A stretch of 64,000 nucleotides of DNA from Streptomyces sp. NBC_00569. Lineage in GTDB: Bacteria > Actinomycetota > Actinomycetes > Streptomycetales > Streptomycetaceae. The stretch's first letter is position 1; each line of letters opens with the position of its first letter. Below, in pieces: positions 34,741-43,478 of this stretch. The position numbers were made by a program, and so were the translations under genes. The notes below the pieces were generated by a model, which was given only the letters and a program-made list of their open reading frames with translations, was not told where the DNA came from and made no database searches. Where the stretch lies: assembly GCF_036345255.1 (NCBI RefSeq), contig NZ_CP107783.1, positions 9,417,001 to 9,481,000 on the forward strand, written 5' to 3'.

Positions 34741-37136
34741 CGTCCCACCCCCGTCGGCGTCCCGACCTCGCCGGTGCGCTTGAGCTTCTGCCAGCGCAGC
34801 CGGCCGCCCGTGAGGGCGGTGATGGAGGAGTGGATGAGGACCAGGTACATCATCTGGCGGTACGCGATCTGCTGGAGCGGGAGCATCCACAGGTAGCGGT
34901 ACCTCTCTCCGTCGAGGCGGAACGCGTAGGCGGCACAGACGAGTTGGATGCCGAGCACGGCCAGCCATGCGAGCAGGGACGCCTTGAAGTCCACGAAAAT
35001 CATCGAATAGACGGTGAAGAGGTCGATCAGCGGCGCGAAGACCGGCGTGACGATCTGGAAGAGCACCACGAGGGGCATGCCCACGCGCCCGAAGCGGCCC
35101 GAAGGCCCCTTGTCCACCAGTGACTTGCGGTGCTTCCACAGCGCCTGCATGGTGCCGTACGACCAGCGGTAGCGCTGGCTCCACAGCTGCTTGAGCGAGG
35201 CGGGCGCCTCCGTCCAGGCCCGCGCATGCTCCTGGTACACCACGCGCCATCCGGCGCGGTGCATCGCGACGGTGATGTCGGTGTCCTCGGCGAGGGTGTC
35301 CTCGCTCATGCCGCCGACCTCGAGGACGGCCTGGCGCCGGAACGCCCCGATCGCTCCGGGGATGGTGGGCATGCAGCGGAGCAGGTCGTACATGCGGCGA
35401 TCCAGGTTGAAGCCCATCACGTACTCGATGTGCTGCCAGGCGCCGATGACCGTGTTGCGGTTGCCGACCTTGGCGTTGCCCGCGACCGCGCCGATCTCCG
35501 AGGCGGCGAAGGGCTGCACCAGCTGCCGGACCGTGTCCGGCTCGAAGACCGTGTCGCCGTCCATCATCACGACGATGTCGTAACTGGCGTTGCGTACACC
35601 GTTGTTGAGCGCCGCCGGCTTGCCCGCGTTCTCCTGACGGATCACGCGCACGTTGGGCAGACCGAGGGACTCGGCGATCTCCTTCGTGCCGTCCGTGGAG
35701 CCGTCGTCCACGACGATGATCTCGATGGGATGCGTGCTCTGCGCCAGGGAGTTGAGGGTGTTGGCGATGCACTCCTTCTCGTTGTACGCGGGAACGATCA
35801 CGCTCACCGGCCTGGTCACGGGCGGGCCCCAGCTGAAGCGGCGCTTGTTCCGCTGTCGGTAGTGGCGCCGTGCGAGGACCAGCATCATCGCGAATCGCGC
35901 CATGACCGCGACTCCGACGACCGCGAGGAAGACGGCCAGCGTCGGCACGGTCCACTCGGCGATCGCGACCGCCGCGATGAGCGCCTTGCCTTCGTAGAGG
36001 GTGGTGCCGGTGGCTTTGGAGTGGGCTGCCTGGTCGACGTTCTGAGCGCCGCCGCCCGGAGTGTTCGTGCCGGAGGAGGGAGGGGTCCCCTGCGGGGCCG
36101 CCGCGCCATCCGGCACCTGACCGGACCTCTGCGCCCCACCGGCCTGACCGCCCGCGTCCTGCGTCCCGCTGCCCTGTGCGCCGCTGTCCTGCGCGGATCC
36201 GTTCTGCGCAGCTCCGCTCTCTGCGGATCCGTTCTGCGAGGAGCCTCCCCGCGCCGCGGACTTGGCCATGGCGCCGCTGACCGTCGTGAAGGTGTAGCCC
36301 TTCGCCTTCATCTTCTTGATGTACTTCGGCAGGGCCTTCAGCGTCTGGTCACGGTTGCCGCCGGCGTCGTGGAAGAGCACCGACGCGCCCTTGGTCTTCT
36401 TCGGCGTCGCCCACTGGACGATCTTCGAGACGCCCGGCTTCTTCCAGTCGTCGCTGTCGGTGTCGACGAAGACGCTGGTGTAGCCCATGGCGCCGAGCTT
36501 CTTGTAGACCGGCCAGCTGTAGTTGTCGATCGCGGAGGCCTCGGACGAGTAGGGCGCGCGCACCAGCTTCGTGGTGATGCCGGCCGCGCCCGCCAGGGCC
36601 AGCTGGGTCTGCGTGAGTTCACGCTTGACCCGAGCGTCGCTCTGGTAGGAGAGATCGACGTGGGTGAAGGTGTGCAGGCCGACCTCGTTCCCCTGGCCGA
36701 CCATGTCCTTCACGATGCCGGGGTGCCGGGCGATCATGGAACCCACGAGGAAGAACGTGCCGTGCACATCGTTGTCCGCGAGGATCTTGAGGACCTTCTC
36801 GGTGTACGTGGCGTCGGGGCCGTCGTCGAAGGTGAGCACGATGGTCTTCTTCGGAACCGACTGCGTCCGCATGGAACCGTTGGCCGACGTCAGAATCGGG
36901 CCCCCGTTGAGGATGCGCTGCGGCACCTTGTCGTAGGCCGCGTCAGTGCGCACGCGGTGGTCGCCGAGAACCTCGGCCCGCAGATATCCGTCGAGCAGCA
37001 TCACGCTGACGAGTCCCAGGACGAGAACGAGCGCGAGGACGACGCGTGGCCGCTGCAGAGCGGCGGCTCGGCGCCCGGCGCGTTCGAATCGGGAGGGAGC
37101 GGCGCGGCGGCGCCGCGCGGAGGTGTTGCGAGTCAC
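34737..37136 (-). CDS. matB: MatB-like bifunctional polysaccharide deacetylase and GT2 glycosyltransferase
   Basis: A 799-residue membrane protein. After one N-terminal helix (about 30-48), residues about 95-295 are a NodB deacetylase: TFDDGP (catalytic Asp), HTFTH (metal histidines), RAPYSSE and LFHDAGG. A Gln/Gly/Ser-rich linker with QNGSA/SGAQ repeats follows, then a helix and a processive GT2 domain: VDDGSTDGT, MDGDTVF, EDTDIT and QRYRWSYG, with several C-terminal helices. This architecture is that of Streptomyces MatB, which makes a poly-N-acetylglucosamine-like polymer for hyphal aggregation. GTG 37136 follows TAAGGGAAG. A paralogue of MatB is possible. Confidence 0.85.
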   Translation of the reverse strand: MTRNTSARRRRAAPSRFERAGRRAAALQRPRVVLALVLVLGLVSVMLLDGYLRAEVLGDHRVRTDAAYDKVPQRILNGGPILTSANGSMRTQSVPKKTIVLTFDDGPDATYTEKVLKILADNDVHGTFFLVGSMIARHPGIVKDMVGQGNEVGLHTFTHVDLSYQSDARVKRELTQTQLALAGAAGITTKLVRAPYSSEASAIDNYSWPVYKKLGAMGYTSVFVDTDSDDWKKPGVSKIVQWATPKKTKGASVLFHDAGGNRDQTLKALPKYIKKMKAKGYTFTTVSGAMAKSAARGGSSQNGSAESGAAQNGSAQDSGAQGSGTQDAGGQAGGAQRSGQVPDGAAAPQGTPPSSGTNTPGGGAQNVDQAAHSKATGTTLYEGKALIAAVAIAEWTVPTLAVFLAVVGVAVMARFAMMLVLARRHYRQRNKRRFSWGPPVTRPVSVIVPAYNEKECIANTLNSLAQSTHPIEIIVVDDGSTDGTKEIAESLGLPNVRVIRQENAGKPAALNNGVRNASYDIVVMMDGDTVFEPDTVRQLVQPFAASEIGAVAGNAKVGNRNTVIGAWQHIEYVMGFNLDRRMYDLLRCMPTIPGAIGAFRRQAVLEVGGMSEDTLAEDTDITVAMHRAGWRVVYQEHARAWTEAPASLKQLWSQRYRWSYGTMQALWKHRKSLVDKGPSGRFGRVGMPLVVLFQIVTPVFAPLIDLFTVYSMIFVDFKASLLAWLAVLGIQLVCAAYAFRLDGERYRYLWMLPLQQIAYRQMMYLVLIHSSITALTGGRLRWQKLKRTGEVGTPTGVGR

Positions 37137-37144
37137 GTCTTCCC

Positions 37145-37558
37145 TTACTGCGCGTCAGTGGCGTCGGCGGTGGCTGACGCAGAGGGGGCGGGCAGCGAAG
37201 GACTGGGCGAGGGGGAGGGGCGGGTGGCCGGAGGCGTTCCCTGTTGCTGACGGGCGCCGCCGGGGGCGCCGTACCCGGCGTCGGCCGGACCACGGCCGGT
37301 GCCGGCACCGCCACCTCCGCCGCCGAAGGGCAGCAGGTCGGTCGTGCTCACGGACACACCCCACCCCATGAACGACAGGCCGAGGACGACCGCGTAGCCC
37401 AGACAGGCGACGACCACGGCAAGGCCGAACCTGCGCAGCAGCTTGGCCCGGCGCCCGGAGCTGTCGACGAAGACGGGGCCTTCATCGGCCCCTTTTCCAC
37501 GCTTGCGGTGGCTTCCGCGCCCTCGGGCACGGTTTTCGACGGAGGAATCGAAATGCAT
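37145..37558 (-). CDS. Small membrane protein upstream of matB (MatA-like position)
   Basis: A 137-residue protein: a basic N-terminus, one helix (FGLAVVVACLGYAVVLGLSFMGW), a glycine-rich stretch, then an extracellular-type Pro/Ser/Ala tail (PSPSPSPSLPAPSASATA). It ends eight bases before the MatB-like start, so it is co-transcribed. The position matches matA in the mat locus, but the sequence itself is low in information, so no symbol is given. It may help export the polymer or anchor the synthase. The ATG at 37558 has only a weak ribosome site. Confidence 0.7.
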   Translation of the reverse strand: MHFDSSVENRARGRGSHRKRGKGADEGPVFVDSSGRRAKLLRRFGLAVVVACLGYAVVLGLSFMGWGVSVSTTDLLPFGGGGGGAGTGRGPADAGYGAPGGARQQQGTPPATRPSPSPSPSLPAPSASATADATDAQ

Positions 37559-37704
37559 TCTCGGGACGTTAGGGGATCTTCTTGTGGCAACTCGCAGTCA
37601 TTCCTGTGCGCACCCTGAGAAGGCCCTCAGTTCGCTGTGATGTGCCTGATGACACCTGGATCACAGGCTTCCGTGTTTCAGTTCCGGGACAGGACCGACA
37701 AGAA

Positions 37705-38757
37705 ATGGGTGCATACGCGATGAGGAATGTTCTGGGGAGGCCGGCCGCCGCGATCGTGTCGCTGGTGGCGGCAGCGACCTGCGCGGGGTGCTCATCGGGG
37801 AGCCCGGGATCGGGCTCCGATCCGGCGGACGCGTCACCACACGGAGCACCGTCCCCGGCCGCGACGGCACCCTCGTCATCGAGTCCGTTCGCCCCCTACG
37901 TCAGCGCCACGGACGCTTCGGACCTGGACGCGGCCGGGTCCCCCGCCACGTACAACCTTGCCTTCACCATCGCGGACGGCAGCTCCTGCACGCCCACCTG
38001 GAACGGCACACGCGCCATCGGCGACGCGACGGTGAAGAAGCGGATCGCGGCGCTCAAGGCGTCCGGGGCGACCGTGCGCGTCTCCTTCGGCGGGGCGTCG
38101 GGCAAGGAACTGGCCGAGACGTGCGGCAGTGCGTCCGCTCTGGCCGACGCCTACGCGGCCACGCTCGACGCCGCCGGTGCCACCCAGGCCGACTTCGACA
38201 TCGAGGGAGATGCGCTCAAGGACTCCGACTCGGTGACCCTGCGCTCGAAGGCGATCGCCCTGTTGCAGAAGCAGCGCGCCGACCTCACGGTGTCCTTCAC
38301 TCTTCCCGTGATGCCCTCGGGCCTGGACGCGGACGGCATGGCGCTCCTGGAGTCGGCCAACGACCAAGGCGTGAAGGTGTCCAGCGTCAACATCATGACG
38401 ATGAACTACGGCACGTCCTACACCGGCGACATGGGCGATTACGCCATCACGTCGGCCAAGGCGGCCCATGCCCAACTCGCCGACGTTTTCGGACTGTCGG
38501 GCAGGAACGCCTGGCGCGGACTCGCCGTGACGCCGATGCTCGGCACGAATGACGTCGACAACGAGACGTTCACCCTTTCCGACGCCGCCCAACTGTGTGC
38601 CTTCGCGGAGAAGAACGGCCTTGCGTGGGTCTCCATGTGGTCCACGTTCCGCGACCAGCAGTGCTCCTCCGCTGACAAGTCGGCCGACGACGCGCTCAGC
38701 AACTGCAGTGGTGTGCGGCAGAGTTCGGGAGCCTTCGGCAAGGCTCTGTCCGGCTGA
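37705..38757 (+). CDS. Secreted lipoprotein with GH18 (chitinase-like) fold
   Basis: A 350-residue exported protein. The signal (MRNVLGRPAAAIVSLVAAATCAGCSS) ends in an imperfect lipobox CAGC, followed by a Ser/Pro linker. The catalytic-type barrel shows VRVSFGGASG and ADFDIEG, which matches the DxDxE end of the GH18 motif (the first Asp of DxxDxDxE is Thr here), and VNIMTMNYG. Such proteins bind or cleave chitin-like glycans. It faces the MatB-like locus across a 146-bp divergent gap, so it may act on that polymer; this is inference. ATG 37720 is an alternative start. Confidence 0.75.
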   Translation: MGAYAMRNVLGRPAAAIVSLVAAATCAGCSSGSPGSGSDPADASPHGAPSPAATAPSSSSPFAPYVSATDASDLDAAGSPATYNLAFTIADGSSCTPTWNGTRAIGDATVKKRIAALKASGATVRVSFGGASGKELAETCGSASALADAYAATLDAAGATQADFDIEGDALKDSDSVTLRSKAIALLQKQRADLTVSFTLPVMPSGLDADGMALLESANDQGVKVSSVNIMTMNYGTSYTGDMGDYAITSAKAAHAQLADVFGLSGRNAWRGLAVTPMLGTNDVDNETFTLSDAAQLCAFAEKNGLAWVSMWSTFRDQQCSSADKSADDALSNCSGVRQSSGAFGKALSG

Positions 38758-38886
38758 GGTGACGTGTTCGGGGACAGGGGTGGCGCCGGCGCCTGCGCCC
38801 ACGCCTGCGTCGCGGCCTGTGGCGAGGGAAGAGGAGGGGAGAGGGAGAGCGAGACCCGCGACAGCGGCAACGACGACGGCGACAGC

Positions 38887-38931
38887 GACAACAACAACGG
38901 TGACAACAACAACGGTGACAACAACAACGGC
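38887..38931. repeat. 15-bp tandem repeat, three copies
   Basis: Three near-perfect copies of a 15-bp unit (GACAACAACAACGGT) fill 38887-38931, flanked by partial GGCGACAGC units. They lie in the 265-bp gap between the GH18-like and ltrA genes. The plus strand would read as Asn/Gly/Asp repeats, but no credible gene surrounds them. Confidence 0.85.
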
Positions 38932-39022
38932 GACAGCGACAGCACAGGAACCGTGATCGTGATCGACGCACCTCACGCGCCGGTCCCGCATCGCTCAGCT
39001 CGACGCGCACCCATGCGGCATC

Positions 39023-40315
39023 ATGCTCAGCATGAGCGACTCCCACCACACCCACGGCGCCGGCGGCAACCTGGCGCACAGTCGGGTGCCGATGACCGGC
39101 CGCGATCCGGAAGAACCCGGTCGGGTCTCTTCACCGCTGGAGCTGCTGTTCGACCTGACGTTTGTGGTCGCGGTGGGAACCGCCGCCTCCCAGTTCGCCG
39201 ACATGGTGGCGGAGGGGCATCCCGGGCAGGCCGTCACCGCGTTCGTGCTGGCGATGTTCGCGATCAGTGTCGCGTGGATCAGCTTCAGCTGGTTCGCGTC
39301 GGCGTTCGCCACGGATGACTGGCTCTACCGGGCTCTGACGATGGTGCAGATGACCGGCGTCGTCGTGTTCTCGCTCGGCCTGCCCGCGATGTTCCACTCG
39401 GTCGACGAGGGCGGCCACCTCGAGCTGAGGGTGATGGTGCTCGGGTATGTGGTGATGCGGATCGCGATGGTGCTGCAGTGGTGGCGCGCCGCGCGGGAGT
39501 CCCCCGAATTCCGGGACGTCGGAAGGGCGAACATCCGCTGGACGGTGATCGTCCAGGCCGGCTGGGTCGCGGTCGGTTTCGCGCATCTGCCACTCACCGC
39601 GGCGTTCGTCGGCTTCATCGTGCTCGGCGTGCTCGAACTCGTACTGCCTGTCCTCACCCAGGGCAGCGCGGGCGGCACTCCCTGGCACCCTCACCATGTC
39701 GCCGAGCGGTACGGCCTCTTCGCCATCATCGTGCTCGGGGAGGGTGTCGTCGGGACCGTCGCGTCCTCGGGCGACCTTCTCGGCGGTGCGAACGGGACCG
39801 AATGGAGCGGCAACGCGATCGCCGTGGTCGTCGCCGGCGTGGGACTGACCTTCGGCATGTGGTGGGTGTACTTCTCCACCCCCTTCGGCGACATCCTCGT
39901 GCACCGCCGCAGCCGCGGTTACCTCTTCGGCTACGGGCACATCCCGCTCTTCATCGGAGTGGCCGGCGCCGGAGCGGGCCTGCACGTGGCCGGAGTGCAC
40001 CTGGAGCACCACTCGGAGATCAGTGAAGTCGCCGTCGTGCTGTCCCTCGCCGTCCCGGTCGGCCTGTACCTGCTGATGGTGTATCTCCTGCACACACTGC
40101 TGCTGTCCACGGCCGACCCTTTCCACGTGCTGCTGATCTCGCTCACGCTGGCGGTACTGCTCGCGGCGGTGCTCCTGTCCGCGGCCGGCGTCGCCACCGC
40201 GGCGTGCCTCCTCATCGTGATGCTGGCCCCTTTCGTCACCGTGGTCGGCTACGAGACGATCGGCCACCGCCACCAGCGACGGATGCTTGAAGGGCTCGGC
40301 ACGCAGAACCTCTGA
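39023..40315 (+). CDS. Low temperature requirement A (LtrA) family membrane protein
   Basis: A 430-residue protein with about 12 hydrophobic helices. The family start SSPLELLFDLTFVVAVGTAASQFAD is clear, and so is WHPHHVAERYGLFAIIVLGEGVVG, both typical of LtrA (PF06772), a bacterial membrane family named from a Listeria cold-growth mutant and of unknown biochemical function. ATG 39032 is an alternative start; neither has a good ribosome site. Confidence 0.9.
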   Translation: MLSMSDSHHTHGAGGNLAHSRVPMTGRDPEEPGRVSSPLELLFDLTFVVAVGTAASQFADMVAEGHPGQAVTAFVLAMFAISVAWISFSWFASAFATDDWLYRALTMVQMTGVVVFSLGLPAMFHSVDEGGHLELRVMVLGYVVMRIAMVLQWWRAARESPEFRDVGRANIRWTVIVQAGWVAVGFAHLPLTAAFVGFIVLGVLELVLPVLTQGSAGGTPWHPHHVAERYGLFAIIVLGEGVVGTVASSGDLLGGANGTEWSGNAIAVVVAGVGLTFGMWWVYFSTPFGDILVHRRSRGYLFGYGHIPLFIGVAGAGAGLHVAGVHLEHHSEISEVAVVLSLAVPVGLYLLMVYLLHTLLLSTADPFHVLLISLTLAVLLAAVLLSAAGVATAACLLIVMLAPFVTVVGYETIGHRHQRRMLEGLGTQNL

Positions 40316-40370
40316 CAACTCCCGCCGGAGACGGGGCAGTCAGGAAGGAACCAAAGGACGCGGAACCCGT

Positions 40371-41594
40371 TCAGCCCGTTGAGCCCCCGGGGTGCGGGTC
40401 GTACCGGACGATGGCCCCGCGGCTGGAGTTCGCGTCGCTGTGCGCCTCCACCGTCACGGAGCCGACGCCCCAGACCCGGTCGGTGCCGGGGATGGCTGTG
40501 ATCTCCACCAGCCGGAGCTTCTGCTTGCGGTCGACGGTGGTGACTTTGCCGCTTCGGCCCGCGGCGGCCGGCGGGAGGCCGATCCTACGGGGCTTGCCGT
40601 GCGTTGTGCGGTGGCGAATCGAGCTGAGGAGCGTGTCGCCCCCGGCGTTGTCCCCTTCCATTCCGCCGGCCGTGATGACGCCGTCACCGGCGGGGATTCC
40701 GCAGCGGCGGCAGGCATCGGGCGACGTCTTGCCCCAACTGGTGCCGTTCCAGTGGAACGCGAAGGGCGCGGCGTAGACCGCATCCCCGTTGTCGTCGTCC
40801 CCGACGAGGCGGCTGATGGCCCAGACATCGTCCGCGGCCGACGCGAAGAGCGCCACGGGACTCGCACCCATCGAATTCGATCGGTAGGCGGGAGGGGGCT
40901 CGACGGCGGGGAGATGTTCCCGCTTCCAGGTCTTTCCGTCCCAGTGGAGCACTACTGGGACGCCATAGGGGAGGCACTCCTCCTCGCCCGCCGTCAGCCC
41001 GGACGCCCACACGTCGTCCCCGGCCACTCCCGCGAGTTGCGTCATGCGGGCAGGCAGTGGCACCGAAGTCCAGCGGGAGCCGTCCCAGTGCCGGGCGGTG
41101 GTGCTTTGGCCCGCAACCCATACGTCTGCCGGGCCGAGGACGGCGACATCGCTGATATTGCCCGGAGCAGGTTCCTGCTGCCACCGCGTTCCGTCGAAGT
41201 GTGCGGCGTACGCGCCGGTACTGGGGCCGTTGCGAAACAGCCACACGTCGCGTGGTGAGGATGCCTCGAGGCGGTACTCGGCGATGGGAGCCGCCTCCAG
41301 CCCGGGCGGCAGCGTCTGCGAACGCCAGGAGGAGCCGTCATAGCGCAACAGGGTCACTTGCTGTCTATCGACGTTGCCCACGACCGGCGTCAGGGCGACT
41401 GCCCAGGCGTCGTGGGCGGACACGGCGGCGACATTGACCACGGAGGAAGAGAGATCCTTGGTCAGATGACTTTAGGTCCAGGCGACGGGAGGCCCGCCGG
41501 GCGCCGCGGCGGGCTCGCCGCCCCCGCTCCCGCCTCCGCAACCGGCCAACGCAAGTGCCGTCACCAGCACCGAAGTTGCCACACGCCGCCGCAT
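40371..41594 (-). pseudogene. Beta-propeller lipoprotein gene broken by an in-frame TAA
   Basis: From ATG 41594, which has GGAGGGGAA upstream, the frame gives a lipoprotein signal (MRRRVATSVLVTALALAGCGG, lipobox LAGC), a short linker ending PPVAWT, then TAA at 41472-41474. The same frame continues after the stop with DLSSSVVNVAAVSAHDAWAVAL and a propeller with repeated ..DVWA / HWDG..W units (W-rich, Kelch-like). So one base change, or an error in the sequence, separates signal and domain. Restart at GTG 41441 would give a 356-residue cytoplasmic form without a signal, probably useless. TAA is also the rarest stop in such DNA. Confidence 0.8.
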
Positions 41595-41722
41595 CCCGAT
41601 TCCCCTCCTCGCCTCGTGACCGGGACCCTACATGTCTGGCATGGGACCCCGGGAGGGGCCGCGCCCGATGGTGAGTGGGTTGAATCACCAAGACGTCGTC
41701 GGGTGATGGGAGGGTCACCCGT

Positions 41723-41953
41723 GTGCGCTACGAGATCGGTGACGTCGCCGAACTGCCGCCTCTCGACTGCCGGTTTGACGTCGCGGTGGGAGTGCAGTGC
41801 CTCAACTATGCCGAGGACATCCCGGAGATGGAGGGACAGGTACGAGTGGGTTCCGCTGCAGGTGTCCGAGCCGGCATCCGTGAGTACGGCGAGGACTTCT
41901 GGGCGGACGTCCTCGCGAACCCGCCGCTGGAGATGCTGCGCTGCCGCGCCTGA
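41723..41953 (+). pseudogene. Class I methyltransferase fragment
   Basis: The frame gives VRYEIGDVAELPPLDCRFDVAVGVQCLNYAEDIPEME, a typical SAM-methyltransferase middle part (acidic loop after strand 3, then strand 4). It then jumps to GIREYGEDFWADVLANPPLEMLRCRA, the family C-terminus. A neighbouring frame holds EWVPLQVSEP, the piece expected just before GIREYG. Thus the gene lacks its N-terminal SAM motif, has an internal deletion and carries a frameshift. It is a decayed remnant. Confidence 0.7.
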
Positions 41954-42013
41954 CCCGTCGCCGCGTGACGTGGCGGGTGACCGCGTCACGCGGCGGAACC
42001 TCCCCCTCTTCTC

Positions 42014-43126
42014 TCAGCCGGTGTGAAGGACCCGGAAGCGACCGGGTTCCGCCGGATCCCGGTCGACGACCTGCACCGGTGCCCAAGCCCATTGCCAGAC
42101 GCTGATGCCTGGCGTGCGGGAGAACTGGATCCGCCCGCGGGTGCCTTCGACGGCGACCCGCGGCCAGGATCCGGCGACGCGCGCCCGGTCCACGCCATGA
42201 GAACCCAGCACATCGGCGAGGACGGCGACCGTGTCGTAGCCCTCGAAGGCGACGAAGGAGGGTGCTTCGCCCAGCCGCTCACGCAGGGCCGTCCTGACGC
42301 GTGCGCCGAGTGGGCTGAGGCGCTCGGGCAGGTAGCGAAGGAATGGGATCGCGGTGCCGTCGTCGCCCAGCGACTTCGCCCATTCGGTGAACTCCGGTTG
42401 CCCGGCCGGAGCACCGATCAAAATCTCGGCGAGGCGCTGGTCGTGTCGGACGGACTTGACGATCGACACCGCCGGCTCCGGGTGGCCGGCCAGAAGGAGA
42501 AGGGCTGTCGCGCGATTCTCGACGAGCTGGTCGCACACGGCCGCGGGGTCGAGCTCGCCCATGTCGAGCTCGACGACGGTGCCACCGCGCGCAGCGAGGC
42601 AGTCCCGCAGGATGCGGGTCCCGGATGCCCAGTAGACACTCGGCTGCGCCGCTACGGCGATCCGGCTGTGGCCCGCGCCGAGGAGGAAGTCCGCGTAGAT
42701 CTGCCAGCCGTGGGACTGCGCCGGGGCGAGGCGCGCGACCCATTCCGTCGGCCGGTCGGTGAGCGCGTCGAGAACCGCCGACGAGCAGAGGAACGGCAGG
42801 CCGAGGGCGTCGGCCCTGGCGGCAGCCGCCCGTGCGACGACGCTGTGATACTCGCCCGCCAACGCGGCCACGCCCATGCGAGCCAGTTCGTCGACGGCCG
42901 CCGCGGCCCTCTGCGGATCAGCCGCGGTGTCACGGACCACCAGCTCGAGTGGTCGTCCGCCGATCCCGCCGGAGTCATTGACTTCGCGGACACCCCACTC
43001 GAGTCCAGCGAGCAAGTGCCGGCCTGCCTCGACCCAGCCGGGCCGTGTCAGCGGAACGAGGGCGCCGATTCGGACGGATGATCCGTCGGTCCGCTCCACG
43101 GCAGATGGCGATGGTGGCGTATTCAT
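42014..43126 (-). CDS. Periplasmic-binding-fold (Peripla_BP_6) protein without export signal
   Basis: A 370-residue protein of the branched-chain amino acid/amide binding type: IGALVPLTRPGWVEAGRHLLAGLEWGVREVNDSGGIGGRPLELVVRDTAADPQRAAAAVDEL, FEGYDTVAVLADVL. ATG 43126 has AGGAGAC upstream, and the binding fold begins about 18 residues later. There is no signal peptide or lipobox, unlike transport proteins of this family. No permease or ATPase gene is near. It may be an intracellular ligand sensor like AmiC, possibly working with the LysR regulator divergently encoded at 43479. Confidence 0.8.
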   Translation of the reverse strand: MNTPPSPSAVERTDGSSVRIGALVPLTRPGWVEAGRHLLAGLEWGVREVNDSGGIGGRPLELVVRDTAADPQRAAAAVDELARMGVAALAGEYHSVVARAAAARADALGLPFLCSSAVLDALTDRPTEWVARLAPAQSHGWQIYADFLLGAGHSRIAVAAQPSVYWASGTRILRDCLAARGGTVVELDMGELDPAAVCDQLVENRATALLLLAGHPEPAVSIVKSVRHDQRLAEILIGAPAGQPEFTEWAKSLGDDGTAIPFLRYLPERLSPLGARVRTALRERLGEAPSFVAFEGYDTVAVLADVLGSHGVDRARVAGSWPRVAVEGTRGRIQFSRTPGISVWQWAWAPVQVVDRDPAEPGRFRVLHTG

Positions 43127-43478
43127 GTGCTGGCGTCTCCTGAGTACGAGGCGGTGCCACTTTGTCCGGATCGTCGGTCGCAGTGTGATCACCAGTGGCG
43201 CCGAGAGTAGCCGAGCGGAGAACGGACACCTTCGGCGCCCCGTTTACGTACGGGCCGAGCCACGGCTCATGCCACCGTTCTGTTCGGCGGGGGTTTGTGC
43301 GCCGACGAATGCATCGACGCCGCCGTCGCCCAGCTCTGTGCCGAGGGGTACGAGATCCGGGGTGAGTTCGTCGCCCGGCTCTCCCAGGGGGAATCTCCGC
43401 CGGCGGGACCGAGTTGCCAACTGTCACAACGATGACAACGGGTGGACCGTGGTCCACCGCGGGAGGAGACGGGAGCCG
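43127..43478. other. Divergent gap with possible gene fragment and operator
   Basis: This 352-bp gap lies between the binding protein (-) and LysR (+) genes. On the plus strand near 43267-43437 one frame reads HATVLFGGGLCADECIDAAVAQLCAEGYEIRG, protein-like but with no start, so it may be a remnant of an unidentified gene. The last 40 bp before the LysR gene hold a perfect palindrome described separately. Confidence 0.4.
43441..43458. promoter_or_regulatory. Perfect 18-bp palindrome upstream of LysR gene
   Basis: GGTGGACCGTGGTCCACC, an 8-2-8 dyad ending 20 bp before ATG 43479. The position so close to the start suits an autorepression operator, either for this LysR protein or for another dimeric regulator. 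Confidence 0.5.

Noticed and set aside
38887..38931. CRISPR-like array
   Set aside because: The three repeat units are directly adjacent without spacers, and there are no cas genes.
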